Source of the DNA: Chloroflexota bacterium
Lineage (GTDB): Bacteria; Chloroflexota; Anaerolineae; Fen-1058
Assembly: GCA_016219235.1 (NCBI GenBank)
Contig: JACRBO010000247.1
Span: 1-5,891, forward strand
Reading direction: 5' to 3'
DNA length: 5,891 bases
Positions 1 through 5,549 of the stretch are shown here, piece after piece (the stretch's first letter is position 1; the number at the start of each line of letters is the position of its first letter). Both the position numbers and the translations under genes were made by a program. The notes beneath the pieces are model-generated. The model had not been told where the DNA came from and did no database searches. It saw only the letters and a program-made list of their open reading frames with translations.

Positions 1-108
1 GGTCAGCGCCACTTGAATCTCGAAGCCCGTTCTGCTCTTAAGCGCCAGCTGGTGCAGTTGTAACAGGCCGGCATCGTCGTCAACCAACAAGATCATTTCT
101 TGCGCCAT
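1..108 (-). CDS. Response regulator, receiver domain N-terminus (cut by window edge)
   Basis: Only the first 36 codons lie in the window. They read MAQEMILLVDDDAG followed by LLQLHQLALKSRTG, which is the beta1-alpha1 part of a CheY-like receiver domain. ILLVDDD supplies the acidic residues (D10, D11, D12) that bind the magnesium ion needed for aspartate phosphorylation. The phospho-accepting aspartate and any output domain lie outside. The ATG at 108 is chosen because the acidic motif then sits at the usual distance from the N-terminus. It has no clear Shine-Dalgarno site, and an ATG at 96 (residue 5) is possible. The gene starts 22 bases after the GlsB-like gene on the same strand, so it is probably the third gene of that operon. 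It could be a third receiver partner for the kinase at 2152-4221, but nothing here proves that. Confidence 0.8.
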   Translation of the reverse strand, partial: MAQEMILLVDDDAGLLQLHQLALKSRTGFEIQVALT

Positions 109-130
109 CTTCGCCCGGCTTTTGATTCGG

Positions 131-412
131 TCAGATCAGGCCTCGACGCCGCGTCAGCATGCCTACACCCAGGGCCAGCAGTGCCGAACCGACGATTGAC
201 CACAAGACGGGGAATGCTTCCCCGCCGATATGCACGGTCAGCACTTCGGGCAATCTCAGTTGTTGGGCAAGCCACAGGCCCAGGAACGCGCCGACGAAAC
301 CCACCACCGCCGATACGAGGCAACCGCCCAGCGAATAGCCGACTAGCGATTGGCCGATCGCGCCACAGATTGCGGCGACAAACAGCAAGATCAGGAATTG
401 AACGAGCGTCAT
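131..412 (-). CDS. GlsB/YeaQ/YmgE family (transglycosylase-associated) small stress membrane protein
   Basis: This is a 93-residue, very hydrophobic protein with three predicted membrane helices at about residues 3-24, 28-50 and 67-87. The second helix carries the small-residue pattern of the family (GGCLVSAVVGFVGAFLGLWL, residues 29-48), in which glycines and alanines recur about every four residues and allow tight helix packing. The basic tail TRRRGLI would face the cytoplasm. Family members are 80-95 residues long, are often induced by general or acid stress, and have no established biochemical activity. The name 'transglycosylase-associated' is historical. The start is firm: AAGGAGGT at 425-418 lies just upstream of the ATG. 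The gene follows the DHH gene by 43 bases with no terminator between, so cotranscription is likely. It shares its putative promoter type with the csbD-like gene at 5550, which fits a joint stress response. Confidence 0.88.
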   Translation of the reverse strand: MTLVQFLILLFVAAICGAIGQSLVGYSLGGCLVSAVVGFVGAFLGLWLAQQLRLPEVLTVHIGGEAFPVLWSIVGSALLALGVGMLTRRRGLI

Positions 413-417
413 GGTAG

Positions 418-425
418 ACCTCCTT
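418..425 (-). promoter_or_regulatory. Strong ribosome binding site of the GlsB-like gene
   Basis: Read on the minus strand this is AAGGAGGT, followed by a short spacer and ATG. It is a near-perfect anti-Shine-Dalgarno match and fixes the start at 412. Confidence 0.8.
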
Positions 426-455
426 AAAAAATGCTAGATGATTTCAATTACGTCT

Positions 456-1586
456 TCAGCGCGTGCCGTGCTCCGCTTCGATTTTGCCCAGAAGCTTGTG
501 TCTGACTTGAGCGTCAAAGACCTGCCACTTCAGATCGGCGTACTCATCGCGACCGGAACCGGCCAGAAAACCGATCGGGATCTGGAACCCGCCCGCCGCT
601 TGTTTGCCGCCACCGAAGTATCGTCCGCCGGTGTCCTTGCCTAAGACGTCTTTGATGAATTGATCCGGATCGAGCACGAGTTTTGAAGTCCGTAGCGACC
701 CGATCAAATTTTCTTCACCATTGTCGTCGGTGACGATGCCATAGACGATGGCCGTATGGACGTTCTCTTCGCTCAATAGGAAGTCGGCCGTCTGCGGGAT
801 CGCGTCGCGGTTTTCGCCGCGCAGATAGCCGACGCCCGCGATCGAAAAGTTGGCGACGATCGTGCGACAGGCCAGCGCGCGGCTGATGATTTCCAGCGTC
901 GGCTTGGACCGCGATTGGCTCATGATCTGGCTCAGTAAATTCGCGTCGCTGAACTGGCTCAAGTAAGCGGCCGCGTGAAAATCCTCGGCGTTGGCGCGCA
1001 CGAAGTTGGCGGTATCCGTCATCAAACCGTGCATCAGGGCGGTCGCGACGGCGACGTGATCGGGGTTGGCCTGGTCCAACTTGAGCGGACCGCCTTCCAG
1101 ATACTCGGCATAAATCGTGGCCGTTGCGCCGGTACGGCGAACGTCGCTGAAAGCCGGTTGCAAGCGCCCCTGCGCTTCGTGATGATCGACGACGATGAGC
1201 GCGGGCACACCTGCCGTCTCTAACGCCTCGACCAGGGCATTGCACGTGGTGCCCTGATGATCGACATACACCGCACCCTGATACTGGCTGAGATCGCGCG
1301 TCGGATCATACGGAGCGAGATCCAGCTTAAGCAGGCGCGTCAGGGCAATGTTTTGACTGTGGCTGATGGTACCGCAGTAGACGATGTCGGTCTCAATGTG
1401 GCACTGGGCGCTGATCAGGCGATGCGCATAAGCAGCTGAGATCGCATCGGGGTCCGGGTAGGCGTGTAGCACGATGATGTGACGTTCGTCGCGATGGGCG
1501 GTCAGGACGTCGAAGAGATGTTCGTGCGCTGTGATCAGCGGCGTACTCAGTTGCGACGGAGCCGGTTGATCGAGTCTGGCTGCCAT
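456..1586 (-). CDS. DHH family phosphoesterase (NrnA/oligoribonuclease-like)
   Basis: With the start at 1586 this is a 376-residue protein. The metal-binding motifs of the DHH superfamily are all visible: motif I HAYPDPDA (H41, D45, D47), motif II VDH (D109), motif III VDHH (D134, H135, H136) followed by GATAT (153-157), and motif IV LMTDTANF (D191). The C-terminal part ends in a DHHA1-type substrate-binding loop, RYFGGGKQAAGG (322-333), where a lysine replaces the histidine seen in many relatives. The catalytic set looks intact. Such enzymes are manganese-dependent phosphodiesterases acting on short RNA, pAp or pApA and related small nucleotides; the exact substrate cannot be read from sequence. 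The start is chosen because AAGGAGG lies six bases before this ATG. The frame stays open for 73 codons more, to a TTG at 1805, but without a ribosome site. The protein is soluble and probably first in an operon with the GlsB-like gene and the left-edge regulator. Confidence 0.9.
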   Translation of the reverse strand: MAARLDQPAPSQLSTPLITAHEHLFDVLTAHRDERHIIVLHAYPDPDAISAAYAHRLISAQCHIETDIVYCGTISHSQNIALTRLLKLDLAPYDPTRDLSQYQGAVYVDHQGTTCNALVEALETAGVPALIVVDHHEAQGRLQPAFSDVRRTGATATIYAEYLEGGPLKLDQANPDHVAVATALMHGLMTDTANFVRANAEDFHAAAYLSQFSDANLLSQIMSQSRSKPTLEIISRALACRTIVANFSIAGVGYLRGENRDAIPQTADFLLSEENVHTAIVYGIVTDDNGEENLIGSLRTSKLVLDPDQFIKDVLGKDTGGRYFGGGKQAAGGFQIPIGFLAGSGRDEYADLKWQVFDAQVRHKLLGKIEAEHGTR

Positions 1587-1805
1587 GCTAAACCTCCTTG
1601 CCCCTGCTTCGATCTGCGCACACTGCCAGGGCCACGCCGCCCGGTCTATAGATCGGGTTCGTATTTCGCGGCGTCGGCGTCGAATCTCCAGTTCCTCAGG
1701 CGTTAGGCCGGTTATGTCTTTGCGCAGGGCGGGGGGTTCAATGCGTTCAGCCTGCGGCGCCGCGTGCACGGTTTGCTTGATCCCAGGCGCTTTGAATACG
1801 ACCAA
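1587..1805 (-). other. Open in-frame extension upstream of the DHH gene, probably untranslated leader
   Basis: The DHH reading frame continues upstream without a stop for 73 codons to a TTG at 1805, and further to an in-frame TAG near 1843. Part of it looks protein-like (ITGLTPEELEIRRRRREI). However, it uses ATA and CGA codons often, has no ATG start and no ribosome site at the TTG, and ends in the AGG AGG of the downstream Shine-Dalgarno site. I treat it as leader. It could instead be a real N-terminal extension or the remnant of another small gene. Confidence 0.35.
1591..1599 (-). promoter_or_regulatory. Ribosome binding site that sets the DHH gene start
   Basis: On the minus strand the bases read AAGGAGGTT, and AAGGAGG is followed by a six-base spacer and ATG at 1586. 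This strong site argues against the longer in-frame reading from 1805. Confidence 0.8.
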
Positions 1806-1820
1806 TAGTTTGAGTGAGAC

Positions 1821-2010
1821 GAAGTAGCCGCCCCAGCAGAGCTATCGGTTAGGCAGGACTGCCTTGACGGCTACTTCTTGCACAGACCCTTGAGCGTTCT
1901 TCTCCTCGATCGGTTCTCCCTGTTTGTCGCCAGCAGCGTTCGCCTGTAAGTCGCCTGTCCCGCAGCGGTGAATTCAAACCCGTCAATCGCGCGCCTCAAG
2001 GGTCATGGTG
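1821..2010 (-). promoter_or_regulatory. Candidate structured 5' leader RNA of the DHH operon
   Basis: Just downstream of the predicted leftward start point (about 2010), the transcript would contain two nested-stem domains. Domain 1 is closed by a perfect 10-bp pairing, GACCCTTGAG (2004-1995) with CTCAAGGGTC (1894-1885), enclosing 100 bases. A smaller GTTTG/CAAAC pairing (about 1979-1975 with 1926-1922) can form inside it. Domain 2 is closed by GAAGTAGCCG (1877-1868) with CGGCTACTTC (1830-1821) and contains a short AGGCA/TGCCT hairpin (1864-1851). Neither domain is followed by a T-run, so these are not simple terminators. I do not recognise a known riboswitch or ncRNA consensus. The same pairings exist on the plus strand, so strand assignment rests on the promoter. 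Confidence 0.4.
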
Positions 2011-2016
2011 AGCAAC

Positions 2017-2048
2017 AGGATAGCACGCCCCCTCTCAAAAAGTCCCAA
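2017..2048 (-). promoter_or_regulatory. Predicted promoter of the DHH-GlsB-regulator operon
   Basis: Minus strand: TTGGGA at 2048-2043, a 20-base spacer, and an extended -10 TGCTATCCT, with the TATCCT hexamer at 2022-2017. The start of transcription would fall near 2010. The spacer is long for a standard housekeeping promoter, so GGGACTT at 2046-2040 may be the true upstream element. The call is strengthened because the whole block from 2065 to 2016 matches the region ahead of the csbD-like gene without gaps. Confidence 0.55.
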
Positions 2049-2097
2049 ACCGCGCCTAAAAAAACGCTAAATAATGTGGGTTTTGGCCTGTTCGCTC

Positions 2098-2126
2098 TAG
2101 CCAGCCGCGCATCGGATCGATATAAT
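2098..2126 (+). promoter_or_regulatory. Predicted promoter of the histidine kinase operon
   Basis: TAGCCA at 2098-2103 (4 of 6 to the -35 consensus), a 17-base spacer, and a perfect -10 TATAAT at 2121-2126. Transcription would begin near 2133, directly before the Shine-Dalgarno site. A-tracts at 2037-2041 and 2058-2064 lie upstream and may act as an AT-rich upstream element. Confidence 0.6.
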
Positions 2127-2134
2127 GAATAATA

Positions 2135-2140
2135 GAGGAG
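2135..2140 (+). promoter_or_regulatory. Ribosome binding site of the histidine kinase gene
   Basis: GAGGAG lies 11 bases before the ATG at 2152. The earlier in-frame ATG at 2125 overlaps the -10 TATAAT and would lie upstream of the predicted transcript start, so 2152 is the better start. Confidence 0.6.
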
Positions 2141-2151
2141 ACACATCAGTC

Positions 2152-4221
2152 ATGGCTCATCACCTCACCGACCTGAAGCGAGCCGAATTGGATCAGGGCC
2201 TGCTGGCGCAAGTTGGCACGCTGTTGTCTGCGCCGCTCGACTACGAAGCACGCCTGAACAACGTGGCGCACCTGGCCGTCCCGGATCTGGGCGATTGGTG
2301 TGCCATCGACATCATCAACGCAGCCGGTGTTCTGCAGCGCCTGTCGGTAGTCCATCGCGATCCCGCCAGAGTTGAACTGGCATACGTCATCCATCAACGC
2401 TATCCGCCTCGCCCCGCCGATCGATCGGGCGTCTATGAAGTACTGCGCACCGGCCAGTCACAACTCTTCCCGGATATTTCCGATGCAATGCTCGAAGCCG
2501 CGATTGCTGATCCTGAGCAGTTGGCGTTGGCCCGTCAATTAGGCTTGAAATCGGGGATGATCGTGCCGATGGTGGCGCGGGGTCGAACATTGGGCGCGAT
2601 TACATTTGCGTGGGCCGAGTCCGGGCGTCATTACACTTCGATCGATCTGGCGCTGGCGGAAGAGCTGGCGCGGCGCGCAGCGCTGGCGATGGATAACGCA
2701 CTGCTCTATGCCGAAGCGCAGCAACTCAACGCCGAGCTTGAAAATCGAGTCGTCGTTCGCACCGCGCAGCTGGAAGCGACCAATGCTTCACTCATCAATG
2801 AAATTGCGGAGCGGCGTCAAGCCGAAGAACAAGTCCGGGTCTTGAACGCCGAGTTGGAGCAGCGGGTCACCGATCGCACCGCGCAATTGGAACAGCTCAA
2901 TCACGATCTCAAAAACGAAATCGATGAACGACAACAAACCAGCCGGGCGCTGCGGGCCGTGCTGCGGCGCACGCGCGAACTGTATCGCATCAGCCAGGCC
3001 ATCGGCACGGTACGCTCGCCCGATGAAGTGCTGCAGGCCTTGTTGTCGAGCAGTTCTCTGCGCAAAACGAGCCGCGCCTCAATTGCCATTTTTGATGGGC
3101 CATGGTCTGACGCCACGCCGCCCCAGCACTGCGACATCCTGTCGGCGTGGAACAGCGCAGACGATGTCCCCGCCTTTGTGGGGCAGCGTTTTACCCTGGA
3201 AGGTTTTGGTCTGGCGCCACCGCATTCGCGCGAGACGCCGATTGTGATTGAAGATATCCGTTCAAATCGCGCCTTATCAGAGCGGGCGCGACATCGCTTT
3301 GAAATTCTGAAGACGCGCAGTCTGATCATTTTTCCGCTGATTGCCGGCGGCCAGTGGTATGGCGTGCTGTCGCTGCATTTCAACGCACGGCACGCGCTCG
3401 CCGTGGAGGATGTGCGGCACTTGCGCGGCCTGGTGGATCAAACTGCTATCGCCGTTGACAACATCCGCTTGTTAACGGCGGAGGCCAAAGCTCGCCGCGA
3501 GGCCGAGCAGGCCAACGATCTGAAACTCAAGTTTCTGGCGATGATCTCGCACGAGTTGCGCACGCCCCTCACGTCGATCAAAGGCTTCGCCACCACCCTG
3601 CTGGCCGACGATGTGCAATGGCCGCCGGCCAGCCAGCGGGATTTTCTACAGACCATCAGCGAAGAGGCCGATAAACTGGGGGACCTGATCGAGCAGCTGC
3701 TGGATCTATCGCGCTTGGAGGCCGGTATGCTGCGCATCCGGCCTAGACCACAATCGATCGATTACATTCTCAGCACGGCGATGGCGCAGTTGCTAACGGT
3801 CAGCGCCCAGCATGAATTAAGCCTCGTGATCCCGGACGACTTGCCCAGGGTGTACGTTGATGCCGATCGGATAGCGCAAGTCTTGACTAATCTGGTCGGC
3901 AACGCTGTCAAGTATTCGCCGCCGCAGACGACGATTACGGTCTCGGCCACGCAGATTGACAATGCGATCCAGTTCGACGTGGCGGATCAGGGGCCGGGCA
4001 TTCCGGGGTCTGATCGTTCGCGAATCTTTGAACCGTTCCAGCAACTGGACAGTCACATCATTAATCGGACGGAAGGGGCCGGCCTGGGTCTGGCCATCTG
4101 CCGCGGCCTGGTGGAGGCTCACGGCGGCCGCATCTGGGTGCAGGATCGATCGGGGCCGGGCACGATCATTTCGTTTGCGCTGCCCATCGGCCGAGAAACC
4201 CAGTATTTTCAGACCGGGTAG
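2152..4221 (+). CDS. Soluble GAF-GAF sensor histidine kinase
   Basis: A 689-residue protein without membrane segments, so sensing is cytoplasmic. Domains in order: GAF 1 (about 15-183), a long coiled coil (about 184-270) made of two 39-residue repeats, GAF 2 (about 275-435), HisKA dimerisation domain (about 455-520) and HATPase_c (about 560-685). The phospho-accepting histidine is H467 in SHELRTPL. The ATP-binding boxes are present: N584 (NLVGNAVKYS), D612 in DQGPGIP, IFEPF (625-629) and GLGL (644-647). It autophosphorylates on H467 and passes phosphate to receiver aspartates. The GAF ligand is unknown; I see no obvious heme or bilin signature. Two receiver proteins follow on the same strand, the first after 34 bases. 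An alternative start at 2125 would add nine residues but conflicts with the promoter. Confidence 0.93.
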   Translation: MAHHLTDLKRAELDQGLLAQVGTLLSAPLDYEARLNNVAHLAVPDLGDWCAIDIINAAGVLQRLSVVHRDPARVELAYVIHQRYPPRPADRSGVYEVLRTGQSQLFPDISDAMLEAAIADPEQLALARQLGLKSGMIVPMVARGRTLGAITFAWAESGRHYTSIDLALAEELARRAALAMDNALLYAEAQQLNAELENRVVVRTAQLEATNASLINEIAERRQAEEQVRVLNAELEQRVTDRTAQLEQLNHDLKNEIDERQQTSRALRAVLRRTRELYRISQAIGTVRSPDEVLQALLSSSSLRKTSRASIAIFDGPWSDATPPQHCDILSAWNSADDVPAFVGQRFTLEGFGLAPPHSRETPIVIEDIRSNRALSERARHRFEILKTRSLIIFPLIAGGQWYGVLSLHFNARHALAVEDVRHLRGLVDQTAIAVDNIRLLTAEAKARREAEQANDLKLKFLAMISHELRTPLTSIKGFATTLLADDVQWPPASQRDFLQTISEEADKLGDLIEQLLDLSRLEAGMLRIRPRPQSIDYILSTAMAQLLTVSAQHELSLVIPDDLPRVYVDADRIAQVLTNLVGNAVKYSPPQTTITVSATQIDNAIQFDVADQGPGIPGSDRSRIFEPFQQLDSHIINRTEGAGLGLAICRGLVEAHGGRIWVQDRSGPGTIISFALPIGRETQYFQTG
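2725..2958 (+). repeat. Tandem 117-bp repeat encoding two coiled-coil copies in the kinase linker
   Basis: Residues 192-230 and 231-269 of the kinase are two adjacent 39-residue copies. Both begin LNAELE(N/Q)RV, continue with RTAQLE, and share an NEI(A/D)ER segment. Similarity is clear at protein level and partial at DNA level, so the duplication is not recent. It lengthens the helix between the two GAF domains. Confidence 0.75.
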
Positions 4222-4242
4222 CCGCTTATTCGGGATATAATC

Positions 4243-4247
4243 AGGAG
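4243..4247 (+). promoter_or_regulatory. Ribosome binding site of the stand-alone receiver gene
   Basis: AGGAG lies eight bases before the ATG at 4256, in the 34-base gap after the kinase stop. Confidence 0.65.
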
Positions 4248-4255
4248 TGTAACCC

Positions 4256-4636
4256 ATGTCCACAGTCTTAGTGGTCGAAGATGAACCGAATGTTCGCAAG
4301 CTGGTCGCGGTGAACCTCAGCAGCCGGGGCCATGCGGTCCTGGAAGCCGGCGATGTCCAGCAGGCATTGGCGCAGTTGCATACCACCACACCCGATCTGA
4401 TGGTGTTGGATATCAAGCTGCCCGATTTGACCGGCTGGGATCTCTTAGCCCGGATCACTGTCGGGGCCGCTCAGTCGGTACGCTTTCCAGTCGTGGTGAT
4501 GACGGCCTCGATCATGGATGCGCAGGTCGATTTGGAGCAATATCCGGTGGTGGTCGAAGTGCTGGTCAAGCCGTTCAGTGTGGTCAAGCTCGTCGCGGCC
4601 GTCGAGCGCGCGCTTCGCACCCGGATTCAAAGTTAG
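4256..4636 (+). CDS. Stand-alone receiver-domain response regulator (CheY/Spo0F-like size)
   Basis: A 126-residue protein consisting of one receiver domain and no output domain. Visible residues: acidic pair E8-D9 in LVVEDEPN, phospho-accepting D52 in VLDIKLPD, switch threonine T83 in VMTAS and lysine K105 in VKPF. It can accept phosphate from the upstream kinase and act through protein contacts, as a phosphate sink or as a relay step. One oddity is that the usual GA(D/N)(D/G)(Y/F) turn before the KPF motif is replaced by a hydrophobic QYPVVVEVLV stretch (95-104), which changes the alpha4-beta5 face normally used for dimerisation. It resembles the receiver half of the next gene (KLVAVNL versus KLVSVNL), which suggests duplication. 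Only six bases separate the two genes. Confidence 0.92.
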   Translation: MSTVLVVEDEPNVRKLVAVNLSSRGHAVLEAGDVQQALAQLHTTTPDLMVLDIKLPDLTGWDLLARITVGAAQSVRFPVVVMTASIMDAQVDLEQYPVVVEVLVKPFSVVKLVAAVERALRTRIQS

Positions 4637-4642
4637 GAGCAC

Positions 4643-5323
4643 ATGGAGCGAGTTCTGGTCGTCGACGATAATGACGCAATTCAAAAACTCGTCAGCGTGA
4701 ACCTCAAGGTCCGCGGCTATGCTGTTGACGTGGCCGGTTCCGGCGAAGATGCGCTGGATTTATTCAAAGCGGGCAGCTATGATCTGCTGATCCTTGATCT
4801 CGTTTTGCCCGGTCTCGGCGGCATTGAGGTCTGCGCCCACATTCGCCAGCAGTCTGACGTGCCCATCATTGTGTTGAGTGCGCGCGAAGACGAAGAGTTG
4901 AAAGTACAGGCGCTCGATGCGGGCGCCGACGATTACGTGACCAAACCTTTTTCGCACGAAGAGCTGCTGGCCCGGGTGCGAGCCGTGATGCGACGATCCA
5001 AATCGAGCGGTTCCGACAAGCTGCCGGAGATTCGGCTCAGAGACCTTACGATCGATATTCAAGGCCGCCGGGCCTTTGTCAGTGGCAATGATATGCACTT
5101 GACGCGCACTGAGTTTGCGCTGCTGGCCGAACTGGCGCAGAATCAGGAAGCAGTGTTGACGCACGAAAATCTTCTCGCCCGTGTCTGGGGGGCGGAGTAT
5201 CGCGACTCCAGTCACTATCTGCACGTTTACCTCGGGCGTATTCGCAAGAAACTTGGCCCCGATCTGGAGACACTGCTAGAAACCGTCCCCGGTGTCGGTT
5301 ACATCTTGCACTCGGGTGCCTGA
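4643..5323 (+). CDS. OmpR/PhoB-family response regulator, KdpE-like
   Basis: A 226-residue two-domain transcription factor. Receiver domain, residues 1-118: acidic pair D8-D9, phospho-acceptor D52 in LILDLVLPG, S79 in VLSA, and K101 in the DYVTKPF motif. Winged-helix DNA-binding domain, about 128-223: LTRTEFALL marks its first helix, VW at 181-182 precedes the recognition helix, and GVGYIL forms the wing end. The segment HYLHVYLGRIRKKL (191-204) is closest to the KdpE subgroup, which controls potassium transport. No KdpD-type kinase or kdp transport gene is in the window, so I do not assign the symbol. Its Shine-Dalgarno AGGAG overlaps the stop of the preceding gene, which points to tight translation coupling. 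It is the DNA-binding output of the operon. Confidence 0.93.
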   Translation: MERVLVVDDNDAIQKLVSVNLKVRGYAVDVAGSGEDALDLFKAGSYDLLILDLVLPGLGGIEVCAHIRQQSDVPIIVLSAREDEELKVQALDAGADDYVTKPFSHEELLARVRAVMRRSKSSGSDKLPEIRLRDLTIDIQGRRAFVSGNDMHLTRTEFALLAELAQNQEAVLTHENLLARVWGAEYRDSSHYLHVYLGRIRKKLGPDLETLLETVPGVGYILHSGA

Positions 5324-5359
5324 CCCCTTTGCCAGCCTGTTACAATTTGGATCCCATGC

Positions 5360-5391
5360 CTCGCGCCACATGCAACGTGACGCGAGTTTTT
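5360..5391 (+). terminator. Intrinsic terminator of the kinase-regulator operon
   Basis: CTCGCG (5360-5365) pairs with CGCGAG (5381-5386). After one C/A mismatch, CAC (5367-5369) pairs with GTG (5377-5379), leaving a seven-base loop. Five T residues follow at 5387-5391. It lies 37 bases after the regulator stop and is a standard Rho-independent terminator. Confidence 0.85.
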
Positions 5392-5457
5392 CTTCGCACC
5401 ATGCACAATGACGGGTGAGGCGCATAACATCAGTTTTTAGGTTTTTTTGAGCCGAAT

Positions 5458-5489
5458 TTGGAACTTTTTTAGCCTCGCCGTGATATGCT
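5458..5489 (+). promoter_or_regulatory. Predicted promoter of the csbD-like gene
   Basis: TTGGAA at 5458-5463, a 20-base spacer and an extended -10 TGATATGCT, with the TATGCT hexamer at 5484-5489. A GGAACTT at 5460-5466 resembles the -35 element of some extracytoplasmic-function sigma factors, although the matching -10 is not clear. T-tracts at 5434-5438, 5442-5448 and 5465-5470 surround it. The same arrangement with the same spacing is found on the minus strand at 2065-2016. Predicted start point is near 5496, giving a leader of about 54 bases. Confidence 0.55.
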
Positions 5490-5535
5490 GAGAGTCGGTC
5501 ACTGGCAAGGGCCGGGACCAACAGCCAAGAGGCAT

Positions 5536-5541
5536 AAGGAG
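5536..5541 (+). promoter_or_regulatory. Ribosome binding site of the csbD-like gene
   Basis: AAGGAG followed by an eight-base spacer and ATG at 5550. A strong site that fixes the start. Confidence 0.8.
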
Positions 5542-5549
5542 ACTTAACA

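Noticed and set aside
715..1245. Long Arg-rich open frame inside the DHH gene (minus strand, other frame)
   Set aside because: It is an out-of-frame shadow of a GC-rich gene: highly Arg-rich, without domains or a ribosome site.
1821..1877. Inverted repeat as a Rho-independent terminator
   Set aside because: The 10-bp arms enclose 37 bases and no T-run follows on either strand.
1821..2010. c-di-AMP (ydaO-type) riboswitch ahead of the DHH gene
   Set aside because: The idea fits the enzyme family, and short pieces such as GGGAGAACC look similar. However, the highly conserved 3' block with GTCAGCTAAC is absent, and the visible long stems do not match the ydaO layout. The region is kept only as an unnamed structured leader.
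2125..2151. Longer start of the histidine kinase at the ATG at 2125
   Set aside because: This ATG lies inside the TATAAT of the best promoter, upstream of the expected transcript start, and has no ribosome site. The ATG at 2152 has GAGGAG upstream.
4236..4241. TATAAT just upstream of the stand-alone receiver gene as an internal promoter
   Set aside because: Transcription would start near 4248, within or after the Shine-Dalgarno site at 4243-4247, and no -35 element is seen at a suitable distance. Readthrough from the kinase gene is simpler.
3817..4458. 213-codon open frame opposite the kinase and receiver genes
   Set aside because: It overlaps two well-supported genes on the other strand and has no recognisable domain; it is antisense shadow coding.
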